The notes under the pieces were generated by a model that saw only the letters and a list, made by a program, of their open reading frames with translations, was not told the DNA's origin and did no database searches. A DNA stretch of 17,461 bases from an uncultured Sphingobacteriales bacterium (GTDB taxonomy: Bacteria; Bacteroidota; Bacteroidia; Chitinophagales; Chitinophagaceae), in the NCBI GenBank assembly GCA_946887085.1, contig CAMPKG010000022.1, positions 1 through 17,461 on the forward strand, in the 5' to 3' direction. How positions within the stretch are numbered: the stretch's first letter is position 1; the number at the start of each line of letters is the position of its first letter. This document shows positions 5,931 through 13,062 of this stretch, in pieces. The translations under genes and the position numbers were made by a program.

Positions 5931-6863
5931 CTACCCCAGCGAAAGCACTGCCCATAATGCTGTTGCGGATATGGCTATCCACAGCACTACACCCTGAACG
6001 AAAGGCTTGAGACCTACTGAACGTAACACTTTCTTCGACAGGCCCGAACCTATCAGGAAGAGTGTTAATGTAAGCCCCAGCTTAGCGAATTTGACAATAA
6101 CCGGCGCAACCGCCTCAATTCCGGGCACATAAGTATTGATACACATAGCTATCACGAAATAGCCGATGAAGTACGGTATCTTGATCTTCGCACCAGGCGA
6201 TTTAAAGATGTAAGCACTCGCCAAGGCCAGCGGAATGATCCACAGCGCCCGCATCAGCTTGATGGTGGTCGCATATTTCAAAGCCTCTTCGCTGAAGGCA
6301 CTGGCCGCGCCAACGACCGAACTCGTATCATGAATAGCCACCGCACTCCACATGCCAAATTGCTGATCGGTCATATGGAGCATTTTACCGATGGGCGGAA
6401 AGATGAACAGTGCTATCGAGTTTAAAATAAATACAATTCCCAGTGCAACCGATATCTGGTGCTCTTCAGCACGCAATACGGGAGCAATGGCGGCTATCGC
6501 GCTACCGCCGCAAATAGCAGTGCCCGATGAAACCAGGTGAGAGGTATTCCTTTCTATTTTCAGGAACTTACCCAGCAATGCGCCAAGTATTAGCGTGCCA
6601 ACTATAGATACCAACGTAAACACAAATCCTTCCTTTCCGGCTTCCAGCCCTTTATGCAGATCCATCCCAAAACCAAGCCCTACTACGGACACTTGTAATA
6701 GTATGGTGGTGTACTTCTTATTGTGCTGGATGTATGGATGGCCGACGAACTGCGCTACCAGTAATCCCAATAACAACGCGATGGGCGGAGTGACCAATCC
6801 CGTGAGGCAGAGTACCGCACAAACGATAAATATGACTTTCCGTGCATTGACATTCTGGATCAT
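5931..6863 (-). CDS. YeiH family putative sulfate exporter
   Basis: A 310-residue polytopic inner-membrane protein of the YeiH/UPF0324 family, described in databases as a putative sulfate exporter. Support: about ten hydrophobic helices, the conserved SSGTAICGGSAIAAIAPV around 112-129, IHDTSSVVGAA in the middle, and a C-terminal LGLTLTLFLIGSGLS segment. Length fits the family. The frame extends to a TTG at 6872, three codons upstream, but that TTG overlaps a -7-like box (TATCTTGG, 6869-6876), so ATG 6863 is preferred. No sulfur-metabolism genes are adjacent, so the substrate rests on family annotation alone. Confidence 0.9.
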   Translation of the reverse strand: MIQNVNARKVIFIVCAVLCLTGLVTPPIALLLGLLVAQFVGHPYIQHNKKYTTILLQVSVVGLGFGMDLHKGLEAGKEGFVFTLVSIVGTLILGALLGKFLKIERNTSHLVSSGTAICGGSAIAAIAPVLRAEEHQISVALGIVFILNSIALFIFPPIGKMLHMTDQQFGMWSAVAIHDTSSVVGAASAFSEEALKYATTIKLMRALWIIPLALASAYIFKSPGAKIKIPYFIGYFVIAMCINTYVPGIEAVAPVIVKFAKLGLTLTLFLIGSGLSKKVLRSVGLKPFVQGVVLWIAISATALWAVLSLG

Positions 6864-6918
6864 CGCCGCCAAGATACATTAAGCGTTTTTATAAATGAAT
6901 ACCCGCTTGCGTATTGAA

Positions 6919-7506
6919 TTAAAACACATGGCTATAGCCTATTCCGTTTGGTGTAACCTTTATTCCCGACAGCAACCGATACCAATCCTTGTTCTGCCGT
7001 TGATGTGCTGCGAACATGATACCATCAAATAACAACAGCGCGGCTCCCTGCACTACAAACGACTTGCCAAAGCCACGCCACATCTCCGGCTGATTGAACC
7101 TGTCAGCTTCTAGGGCAAGGAGTGCGCCCGTGCCTATGTACAATACATCCAGCCCCGCATTGACCAGGTAAAGCCGTTTGACCGACTCGTAGCGTTGAAG
7201 GCCGTCCGAAAATGAACGTTCTTCCTTTGCCTCCCTGCGCGCACCGGCATAACCGCCCATCGCTATCAAGGCGTTGGTCGCTCCCCATATGGCATTCATC
7301 CCATGAAATGCTTTGGCTTCTTTGTTGCCGGCTATGAAGTAACCTGCAGCGCCTGCCGCCGTATTGACAACACCCCAGGTTCCGAGAATGGCCATTCCTG
7401 TTTTGTTCGTGGATATACGCTTGTTGTTGAGCGTGGTGAAGCTGATCTCCTGCGCCTGCGTTGCAAACGACAACAAAATGACAACAATTGCCTGGAGAAA
7501 TTTCAT
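6919..7506 (-). CDS. Exported or membrane protein, unknown function (possibly DUF6992)
   Basis: A 195-residue protein with an N-terminal signal peptide (MKFLQAIVVILLSFATQAQE, likely cut after AQ). Glycine/alanine-rich hydrophobic stretches follow: GMAILGTWGVVNTAAGAAGY (about 37-56), a second around NALIAMGGYAG, a third around LDVLYIGTGALLAL and a fourth around FVVQGAALLLFDGIMF. This suggests four helices in the membrane after signal cleavage. From memory it resembles the DUF6992 group of Bacteroidota, a tentative match. The ATG is 27 bp after the DUF4402 gene on the same strand, so the two probably form an operon; a 5-bp hairpin with a 4-nt loop (7517-7530) sits between them. Function unknown. 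Confidence 0.75.
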   Translation of the reverse strand: MKFLQAIVVILLSFATQAQEISFTTLNNKRISTNKTGMAILGTWGVVNTAAGAAGYFIAGNKEAKAFHGMNAIWGATNALIAMGGYAGARREAKEERSFSDGLQRYESVKRLYLVNAGLDVLYIGTGALLALEADRFNQPEMWRGFGKSFVVQGAALLLFDGIMFAAHQRQNKDWYRLLSGIKVTPNGIGYSHVF

Positions 7507-7533
7507 GGTATGTGAGGGGCTAATAAGCCCGCA

Positions 7534-8031
7534 TTAATTGTAATTCACCGATACCTCGAACGGGATATCCGCCTCATACTCACCTATTGCGTCAGCCTTG
7601 TCCACTGTCAGCGTAGCACCCACACTGAAGGTCTTGGTACCCGTACTGGTCTCATCCACGGAAGGATAACTGGTAAATTCAGAGATGTTCAGCACCTTGG
7701 ACGTCGAATCGGTTTCAGATACAGACGATTTGGGCAGGCTGATAGAATAAGTAAAATCTGCCGGAACATTGATAGTAAACGAAGCCGGCGCGCCATTTTC
7801 GGTAGAAGCACCGCCTTTATTCTGTGTCTTGCCTTTAGGGTCCATCACGATCTTACCCCCTGAGGTTGTCGACACCGTGATATCCCCGAAATTCATTTCG
7901 CTGGTTTGGGTGATGGTAGTGGGCTGTACAATACTTGCGCCGATATGGGCGGTGCCGGTAGACGACTGCTGAGCCTTTACCCCTGCAAATGAAGCTAATA
8001 TCAAAAATATCGTCAGTATCGCCCTGTTCAT
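7534..8031 (-). CDS. DUF4402 domain exported protein
   Basis: A 165-residue secreted protein: signal peptide MNRAILTIFLILASFAGVKA followed by a beta-rich domain that reads as DUF4402. Seen: IVQPTTITQTSEMNFGDITV near 34-53, GGKIVMDPKG near 58-67, ASFTINVPADFTYSISLP in the middle, and the closing GEYEADIPFEVSVNYN, where the family ends in a G-x-Y ... F-x-V-x-V-x-Y pattern. DUF4402 proteins are extracellular or surface proteins of Bacteroidota and Proteobacteria; some resemble pilus or structural subunits, but the role is not settled. A perfect -7 box lies upstream (8050-8057). It is likely co-transcribed with the 195-aa gene that follows. Confidence 0.88.
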   Translation of the reverse strand: MNRAILTIFLILASFAGVKAQQSSTGTAHIGASIVQPTTITQTSEMNFGDITVSTTSGGKIVMDPKGKTQNKGGASTENGAPASFTINVPADFTYSISLPKSSVSETDSTSKVLNISEFTSYPSVDETSTGTKTFSVGATLTVDKADAIGEYEADIPFEVSVNYN

Positions 8032-8049
8032 CCTGTTTACAAATTATTG

Positions 8050-8057
8050 CAAAATTA
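8050..8057 (-). promoter_or_regulatory. DUF4402 gene -7 promoter box
   Basis: Minus-strand TAATTTTG followed by C, a perfect match to TAnnTTTG, 18 nt before ATG 8031. No -33 TTTG at the expected distance. Confidence 0.55.
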
Positions 8058-8137
8058 GCGTTTTTCTGAGCCTTACTACCTTTCCAGGGGCCTTTAACAG
8101 CCGTTTAACCGGATGAAAACGGAAAATTAACCAACGA

Positions 8138-8794
8138 TCACCGCCCCCTTCGCCCTTCATTAATGATCTCATCCTCGGTCTTGTCCTGGTAATTGATATC
8201 GTCCCTGGGATCTTTGAACTTCTTGAGGTATAAGGTTGCGGTCTTTACATCCGCGGGATCGAAGCGGCTGGTGACCGTAAAATTCACCTTCTCAAAATTC
8301 CTTTCCTTCGGGGCTACCCATTCCAGCCCTTTCATCGTGCCATTGTCGACTGTCACGGTCACATAACGGGTATCCAGCGGGTAAACCTTGCCGTTGCTCC
8401 ATTTCCCTTCCACGTTCAGGTAATAGTTAAGAATGGGTTTGATGCTGTCGGTATAGGCATTGATAACTACTTCTTCCAGTACGGGCAGCGCCAGTTTCAC
8501 CGGCAGGTCGCGACCGTCTATCCGTAAGTTCATATCAAGAATGCCTTTATTGCGGTATAGCGCAGCTTTGTCCCAGGACAGCTGGTTGCCTTTCAGCTCG
8601 GCACCGGTGGCCGATAGTTTATACTTATTAGCAGGCAGCTTGCGGAAACCATCACCATGCTTTTGTTCTACATACACATTGGTCTGGTCGTATAGTTCCG
8701 GCAGGGTCGAGGCATCATAAACTATGCGATACTCCTGCGAAACCGCAGTACAGGAAGAAATGATCAAACTCACAAAAAACATCAAACGCTTCAT
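8138..8794 (-). CDS. Exported protein or lipoprotein of unknown function
   Basis: A 218-residue protein with an N-terminal export signal MKRLMFFVSLIISSC. The ISSC with Cys15 is an acceptable lipobox, but a signal peptidase I cut after AVSQ is also possible. The rest is a soluble, beta-rich sequence with regular alternating strands (YRIVYDAS, VYVEQKHGDGF, LDMNLRIDGRDLPVKLAL, VEEVVINAY) and a charged C-terminal tail DEIINEGRRGR. No family recognised. The frame is open 41 codons further, but ATG 8794 directly follows a perfect -7 promoter box (8800-8807), and the upstream residues are unlike a signal peptide. It lies just upstream of the DUF4402 gene, separated by 106 bp that contain the latter's promoter. 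Confidence 0.75.
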   Translation of the reverse strand: MKRLMFFVSLIISSCTAVSQEYRIVYDASTLPELYDQTNVYVEQKHGDGFRKLPANKYKLSATGAELKGNQLSWDKAALYRNKGILDMNLRIDGRDLPVKLALPVLEEVVINAYTDSIKPILNYYLNVEGKWSNGKVYPLDTRYVTVTVDNGTMKGLEWVAPKERNFEKVNFTVTSRFDPADVKTATLYLKKFKDPRDDINYQDKTEDEIINEGRRGR

Positions 8795-8799
8795 AGGTG

Positions 8800-8807
8800 C
8801 AAAATTA
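8800..8807 (-). promoter_or_regulatory. -7 promoter box at the 8794 start
   Basis: Minus-strand TAATTTTG followed by C, perfect TAnnTTTG, ending 5 nt before ATG 8794. As for ytxJ, this predicts a leaderless or near-leaderless transcript, and it decides the start against the longer frame that begins at 8917. Confidence 0.6.
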
Positions 8808-8820
8808 GTTGATAGGGTGT

Positions 8821-8836
8821 CCCGATAGCTATCGGG
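8821..8836. repeat. 16-bp perfect palindrome
   Basis: CCCGATAGCTATCGGG is its own reverse complement. A 15-bp relative with one internal change lies at 9298-9312. It may be a protein-binding site or a dispersed intergenic repeat. It sits 27 bp upstream of the 8794 gene start, just beyond that gene's -7 box, so an operator role is possible. Confidence 0.55.
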
Positions 8837-9025
8837 GGAGTTAATTTGAATGCATGTTGTGTTAAAACTGTTTTTGTTAGTCTGCAATCTCAGTTTGGAA
8901 TATTTATTATTTATCATGTGATAGTATTTTCAATGGTTTCGGCGATTTAAATTGTTAGTTTTTGTTAGGGAAAACAGGGGTATTGGCTTTCTAACAACTT
9001 CCATGCGTTCGTTTGACTCGCATTT

Positions 9026-9042
9026 CCCCCTCCCGGAGGGGG
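9026..9042. repeat. GC-rich hairpin with adjacent G-run
   Basis: Arms CCCCCTCC and GGAGGGGG flank a single C. The 3' arm is followed by TAAGGGGGAGG, so the C-rich arm has two possible G-rich partners. There is no T-run on either side, so it is not a typical terminator. Confidence 0.5.
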
Positions 9043-9067
9043 TAAGGGGGAGGTGAATCGTGCAGGA

Positions 9068-9208
9068 TTAATTGCATGATCGAAATCCATATTCATTGTT
9101 AAGTATTGTTAAGTTTGAAAACCAGGAATGCAGATTTACAATGCCTTGTAGGTTTACTTCCGTGCGTTTGCGATTGATAGTGAAGGATTTGAGGGTGAAG
9201 TGTCGCAT
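9068..9208 (-). CDS. Candidate small protein, 46 aa
   Basis: Small frame starting MRHFTLKSFTINRKRTEVNL and ending NNEYGFRSCN. A longer version starts at ATG 9256 with 16 extra residues. The amphipathic strand-like pattern looks protein-like, but no family is recognised. Support for transcription is a perfect -7 box TATATTTG (9271-9278) on the minus strand, 14 nt before ATG 9256. It lies between the two related palindromes (8821-8836 and 9298-9312). With no RBS and no homologue that I can name, this could be a chance frame or a gene remnant. Confidence 0.33.
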   Translation of the reverse strand: MRHFTLKSFTINRKRTEVNLQGIVNLHSWFSNLTILNNEYGFRSCN

Positions 9209-9270
9209 GGTGTTGATTGTTGTAGGTGTTGTCTGAATTTCCAGGCGATTGTGCATCCGTTTTACAATAA

Positions 9271-9278
9271 CAAATATA
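9271..9278 (-). promoter_or_regulatory. -7 promoter box TATATTTG
   Basis: Perfect TAnnTTTG on the minus strand, upstream of the candidate small gene at 9068-9208 (or 9256). No -33 TTTG at the expected distance. Confidence 0.38.
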
Positions 9279-9297
9279 CGACAATTATTCCAGAATA

Positions 9298-9312
9298 CCG
9301 ATATCTATCGGG
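9298..9312. repeat. Diverged copy of the CCCGATAG palindrome
   Basis: Arms CCGATA and TATCGG around TC; 14 of 15 positions match the palindrome at 8821-8836. Confidence 0.45.
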
Positions 9313-9365
9313 ACCGGTTCAGACAATTTTTACAACAACAAGTATACTACAATCGCGCAATGACA

Positions 9366-9396
9366 CAAAAAAGCTCCCCTCCTCTCGGAGGAGGGG
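9366..9396 (-). terminator. Intrinsic terminator-like hairpin
   Basis: Nine-pair GC-rich stem (CCCCTCCTC with GAGGAGGGG) with a 3-nt loop. On the minus strand it is followed by AGCTTTTTTG. There is no confident minus-strand gene just upstream to be terminated, so it may end the candidate RNA at 9367-9560. It may also be part of a dispersed repeat. Confidence 0.5.
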
Positions 9397-9560
9397 CAGA
9401 CAGACATCTTGCAGCAGCGGGGTGGTGGCGCGCTGAGCCTATGTTCCACAGCCCGTCCATACCGCCGATGTTCGCAGGGAGACTCTCGGCAACCAGGAAG
9501 GTGTATGTTCGTCGCAAGCCGATGCTTGCCGGGTTTGGGTCGAAGTAAATGCTTCGACCA
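9367..9560 (-). ncRNA. Candidate structured RNA segment (minus strand)
   Basis: Three perfect hairpins occur within about 190 nt: GGTCGAAG/CTTCGACC with a 6-nt loop (9538-9559), GCAAGC/GCTTGC with a 4-nt CGAT/ATCG loop (9514-9529), and CCCCTCCTC/GAGGAGGGG with a 3-nt loop (9376-9396). On the minus strand the last is followed by AGC and six T, the form of an intrinsic terminator. A minus-strand frame is also open across the segment but has no ATG start, so a gene remnant or a dispersed repeat is the alternative. No known RNA family is recognised. Confidence 0.3.
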
Positions 9561-9735
9561 GTGTAAGCGGGACTTAAATCCGGAAATAGAACGCAGGTCT
9601 GCGATTGGCAAAACCTATTCCCGGCAAAATAGATATCACCTCATGGCAATCCGTCAGGAAACAAGAGAGGGTCTGTCGATCATGAATTCATCTTCATAAC
9701 GCTCTTCCCGGTCGGAGACCTTTATTTTATTAAGA

Positions 9736-9773
9736 GATTTCAGTCGCCCTTTCGGAAGACTGAAATCAGGGCG
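9736..9773 (+). promoter_or_regulatory. Interlocked inverted repeats in the stress-protein leader
   Basis: GATTTCAGTC (9736-9745) pairs with GACTGAAATC (9758-9767). CGCCCT (9745-9750) pairs with AGGGCG (9768-9773). The second pair crosses the first, so the two stems are largely mutually exclusive. The element ends 64 bp before ATG 9838 and could be a leader switch or an operator. Confidence 0.4.
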
Positions 9774-9837
9774 TACCCCATTTAATCTTAACCTTAAGTC
9801 GAAAAAAAAACGGATATTCGGGCAAACCGGTGGCCTC

Positions 9838-10650
9838 ATGAAAAGAAGATTTATCGTTCTGGTTGATTTCTCCGACCATTCAGGAAGGTTGTTAGTATTT
9901 GCGCACTCCTGGGCAAAAAGCACCGGCGCTGAACTGTTGCTGATGCACCAGTCAGCAGAACCCGTGCCCGTCTTAGGTGAATCTGAAGTAGTGGAACGTA
10001 TGAAGCATGACCAGGCGCTGCAGGCGGCTGACAAGCTGCAGGATTTCGCTTTAACGACTATCGGGCACGACCATTCAGCGAAATATCATGCTACCAGCTC
10101 CCCCATCGCACCAGCTATAGAGCGCCTTGCCGACGTGAACATTACCGACTATGTTTTCGCCGGTATCAATGATAAACCTGCAATAGAGCGGATATTCACC
10201 GGCGATACAACCGCGAGATTGTCTGAGGACCTCGAAAATATCATCATCGCTCTACCGGCCGCCCGGCACGGGATATCTGTACATGAGCTTTATGTTGCCG
10301 TAAAAGCAAAATATCCGGTCAACGAAAAAGCGCTAAACGACCTGATCGAAATAAAAGGCGGAATAATAGACCGTGTAAAATTTTTCTCTGTACTACCCGC
10401 AAAGACCGTGGAGTCGGCAACAGAAGCCTACCTGGAGCGACTCTGTGAAAACCACAGGCCCCGGATCGATACGTCCTACTCCATAATATCTGATGACGAT
10501 CCGGTACAGGCAAGCATCGGGCTCATGAATCGGAATCAGGGCATGCTGGCGCTGCAAAAAGGCCCCAGAGGGTTTGCCGATATGTTCAGAAAGTTTTTTA
10601 CTACTGAAATGGTCCGGCAGTCACGCGTGCCGATCATCATATTACCATAG
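9838..10650 (+). CDS. Universal stress protein, two tandem domains
   Basis: A 270-residue cytoplasmic protein with two UspA-like halves. Domain 1 (1-140) starts RRFIVLVDFSDHS, has ELLLMHQSAEPVP, and ends in the Usp C-terminal pattern DYVFAGINDKPAIERIFTGD ... IIIALP (104-140). Here the usual G-2x-G-9x-G-S/T ATP-binding loop keeps the first and last Gly, but the second is Asp112, so ATP binding may be weakened or lost. Domain 2 (about 147-270) is more degenerate and ends VRQSRVPIIILP. No Shine-Dalgarno is seen before ATG 9838. The antiporter gene follows after 42 bp on the same strand, so the two likely form an operon and the Usp may regulate the transporter. That functional link is inference. 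Confidence 0.85.
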   Translation: MKRRFIVLVDFSDHSGRLLVFAHSWAKSTGAELLLMHQSAEPVPVLGESEVVERMKHDQALQAADKLQDFALTTIGHDHSAKYHATSSPIAPAIERLADVNITDYVFAGINDKPAIERIFTGDTTARLSEDLENIIIALPAARHGISVHELYVAVKAKYPVNEKALNDLIEIKGGIIDRVKFFSVLPAKTVESATEAYLERLCENHRPRIDTSYSIISDDDPVQASIGLMNRNQGMLALQKGPRGFADMFRKFFTTEMVRQSRVPIIILP

Positions 10651-10692
10651 CAGCGACCATAGCTAAGGCTATCAAGACAATTAAAACGACCG

Positions 10693-12984
10693 ATGGATCA
10701 TTTACCAAAGCTGATACAAGACCTGGCGCTCATACTTATCACAGGCGCTGTAACTACGCTGATCTTTAAAGCAATAAAGCAACCCCTGGTTTTAGGATAT
10801 ATTATTGCCGGTTTTCTTGTGGGGCCGCATTTGTCGATTACACCCACTGTAGCAGATACTGAAAACATTGAAACACTGGCGGAGATCGGTGTTATCTTTC
10901 TCCTGTTCAGCCTCGGCCTGGAGTTTAGCTTTAAAAAATTAATGCATGTCGGTGGCTCAGCTTCGGTCACGGCCTTTGTAGAGATCGTCTTTATAACGAC
11001 CACCGGCTACCTGGCGGGCAAATGGATGGGCTGGTCGACGATGGACAGCTTGTTTTTAGGTGGAATGCTTGCCAGTTCGTCTACGACTATCATCATTCGC
11101 GCGTTCGATGAGCTCGGCGTCAAGACACAGAGCTTTGCCCGCATAGTATTCGGCGTTTTGATCGTGGAGGACATAGTGGTGATATTGCTGATGGTCCTTC
11201 TTTCTACTATGGCCGTGAGTCAACGCTTCGAAGGGATGGAGTTGCTGATAACAGTGGCGAAGCTCATGTTTTTTCTTGCAGCCTGGTTCATAACGGGCAT
11301 ATTCGTTTTACCCACGTTGCTGAAGAAAGCAAAAAAATTGCTTGACGAAGAGACTTTACTGATCCTCTCGATAGGGCTGTGCCTGGGTATGGTCATTCTC
11401 GCAACACAAGTTGGCTTTTCGGCCGAGCTCGGCGCTTTTATCATGGGCTCTATAATGGCGGAAACAACTTTCGCCGAGAAGATAGAACATGTCATAAAAC
11501 CGGTGAAAGACTTGTTTGGCGCAGTGTTCTTTGTGTCGGTGGGCATGCTGATAGATCCCGCAGCGATCATGGAATATAAATGGCCGGTTCTTTGGGTCAC
11601 GCTGCTGACCATCTTCGGAAAACTTGTCAGCACCACGCTGGGCGCGCTATTGTCCGGCCAGCCACTGAAGCAGTCTATCCGGGTGGGCATGAGTATGGCA
11701 CAAATCGGCGAATTTGCTTTCATTGTTGCTACGCTGGGCCTCAGCCTGGGTGTTATCAGCAATTTTCTTTTCCCCGTAGCGGTCGGCGCCTCGGCCATCA
11801 CCACCTTCACGACGCCCTACATGATAAAGGGAGCAGACCGCCTGCACGGCTTCATAGAAAAATTATTGCCGGAGAAATTATTAAAAGGACTGAACAGGTA
11901 TTCGAGCAGCACGCAGACAATACAAGCTGAAAGCAATTGGAAAACCACGCTGAAGTCTTATTCTCTCATTGTGGCAACCAATAGCATTATCATTATTGGC
12001 ATACTGTTGCTGTCACTGAATTTTTTCCTCCCGTTCCTTCGTACCAATATCAGCAGCTTCGCAGTTGCCAATATAGTTTGCGTCATCGTGACACTGGCAG
12101 TCGCATCTCCCTTCATCGTTGCGTTGATATTGAAAAAACCCGACAAACGTGCCTACCGCGAGCTATGGCTGAATAGCAGGTACAACAGGGGGCCTCTTGT
12201 AATGCTGGAAGTGTTTCGCGTTTCGATTGCATTGCTTATTACATGGGTATGGATAGATGAAGTATTCCCTACAGGCGTAGCGCTGCTCATAGCACTTCCA
12301 GTCATTGCAGCTACCTACTTTATTTTCTACAAACGAATCAAAGCATTCTACCAAAGAATAGAAGGCAATTTTTTGCTTAATCTTAACGCGCGGGAAATAT
12401 CGGCGGCAGGAGAGGAAAGCCTCGCACCCGACATGTTCCGAAAAAATATTTCTATTCAATCCGATCTTGCGCCATGGTCGGCACATATCGTTGACCTGGT
12501 TGTTGGTCCAAACGCTCCCTACCTCGGCGAAACACTAAAAGAGCTTCAATGGCGAGAGAAATTTGGCATCAATATCGCTTACATAAAGCGGGGCGACAAA
12601 TTGGTGCACGCCCCGGGCCGCGACAACCGCTTGCTTCCCTACGATCATGTTGGTATAATAGCAACGGACGAGCACATGCAACTATTCAAACCAGAATTCC
12701 AGGCTTCTGAGCCGATAAAGCAAACGTCCGTACGCCTTGAGGATATAGAACTGCAAAAGATCATTGCAACAGAGGCATCGAAACTAGTGGGACTGTCAAT
12801 AAGAGAATCCGGTATCCGCGAAAGGACTGACGGCCTTGTTGTAGGCATCGAACGAGGGAATTACCGCATGCTGAATCCTGAATCTACTATCGTATTTGAA
12901 CGTGGCGACATAGTCTGGATAGTTGGGGATCGGAGAAAAATACAAACGGTCAGCGGCCAAAAGCCAGTAACCCGCAGTAACTAA
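10693..12984 (+). CDS. CPA2 (KefB-like) cation:proton antiporter with RCK_C-type domains
   Basis: A 763-residue inner-membrane Na+/H+ exchanger-fold transporter, exchanging K+ or Na+ for H+. Residues 1-390 form the CPA2 core: PLVLGYIIAGFLVGPH (31-46), FLLFSLGLEFSFKKL (69-83), ASSSTTIIIRAFDELG (127-142), the ion-site acidic pair VED (158-160), GFSAELGAFIMGSIMAET (241-258) and SMAQIGEFAFI (334-344). Four or more extra hydrophobic helices follow (about 424-546). The soluble C-terminus appears to hold two RCK_C/TrkA_C-like domains: about 583-665, and a clear one at 685-755 with LVGLSIRESGIRERTDGLVV and ERGDIVWIVGD. No Rossmann NAD-binding RCK_N domain is present, unlike KefB/KefC. It is downstream of the stress protein gene and ends at a bidirectional terminator. 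Confidence 0.93.
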   Translation: MDHLPKLIQDLALILITGAVTTLIFKAIKQPLVLGYIIAGFLVGPHLSITPTVADTENIETLAEIGVIFLLFSLGLEFSFKKLMHVGGSASVTAFVEIVFITTTGYLAGKWMGWSTMDSLFLGGMLASSSTTIIIRAFDELGVKTQSFARIVFGVLIVEDIVVILLMVLLSTMAVSQRFEGMELLITVAKLMFFLAAWFITGIFVLPTLLKKAKKLLDEETLLILSIGLCLGMVILATQVGFSAELGAFIMGSIMAETTFAEKIEHVIKPVKDLFGAVFFVSVGMLIDPAAIMEYKWPVLWVTLLTIFGKLVSTTLGALLSGQPLKQSIRVGMSMAQIGEFAFIVATLGLSLGVISNFLFPVAVGASAITTFTTPYMIKGADRLHGFIEKLLPEKLLKGLNRYSSSTQTIQAESNWKTTLKSYSLIVATNSIIIIGILLLSLNFFLPFLRTNISSFAVANIVCVIVTLAVASPFIVALILKKPDKRAYRELWLNSRYNRGPLVMLEVFRVSIALLITWVWIDEVFPTGVALLIALPVIAATYFIFYKRIKAFYQRIEGNFLLNLNAREISAAGEESLAPDMFRKNISIQSDLAPWSAHIVDLVVGPNAPYLGETLKELQWREKFGINIAYIKRGDKLVHAPGRDNRLLPYDHVGIIATDEHMQLFKPEFQASEPIKQTSVRLEDIELQKIIATEASKLVGLSIRESGIRERTDGLVVGIERGNYRMLNPESTIVFERGDIVWIVGDRRKIQTVSGQKPVTRSN

Positions 12985-13062
12985 ATCTCTGTTTCCCGGT
13001 GTGGCAATCCCCAGGGACAGGATCACTTCATAAAAGGCAACAGGGCTGGCAATGATCCACAC

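Larger units (their letters stand above)
8795..9837. other. Long intergenic region rich in palindromes and hairpins
   Basis: About 1 kb without a confident gene. It contains a 16-bp perfect palindrome (8821-8836) and a related copy (9298-9312), a CCCCCTCC/GGAGGGGG hairpin (9026-9042), a candidate small minus-strand gene with a -7 box (9068-9208; box 9271-9278), a structured minus-strand segment with a terminator-like end (9367-9560), and interlocked inverted repeats (9736-9773) upstream of the stress-protein gene. A run of nine A lies at 9802-9810. Confidence 0.6.

Noticed and set aside
9484..9510. CGGCAACC followed by AAGGTG, like a SAM-I riboswitch core
   Set aside because: The spacing is only three bases with no P3 hairpin, the other conserved blocks are missing, and no methionine gene follows.
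9565..9585. tRNA T-arm-like sequence
   Set aside because: The loop does not match TTCRA, and no acceptor or anticodon arms can be formed around it.
9330..9611. Minus-strand 93-aa frame
   Set aside because: Arg/Pro/Cys-rich, overlaps hairpins and the T-run, and has no promoter; likely a chance frame.
9736..9773. Classical H-type pseudoknot
   Set aside because: The loops that must cross the stems have zero length, so a full pseudoknot is not feasible. Reported as alternative stems instead.
9654..10034. Minus-strand 126-aa frame opposite the stress-protein start
   Set aside because: It is antisense to a well-supported gene, and composition is that of a shadow frame.
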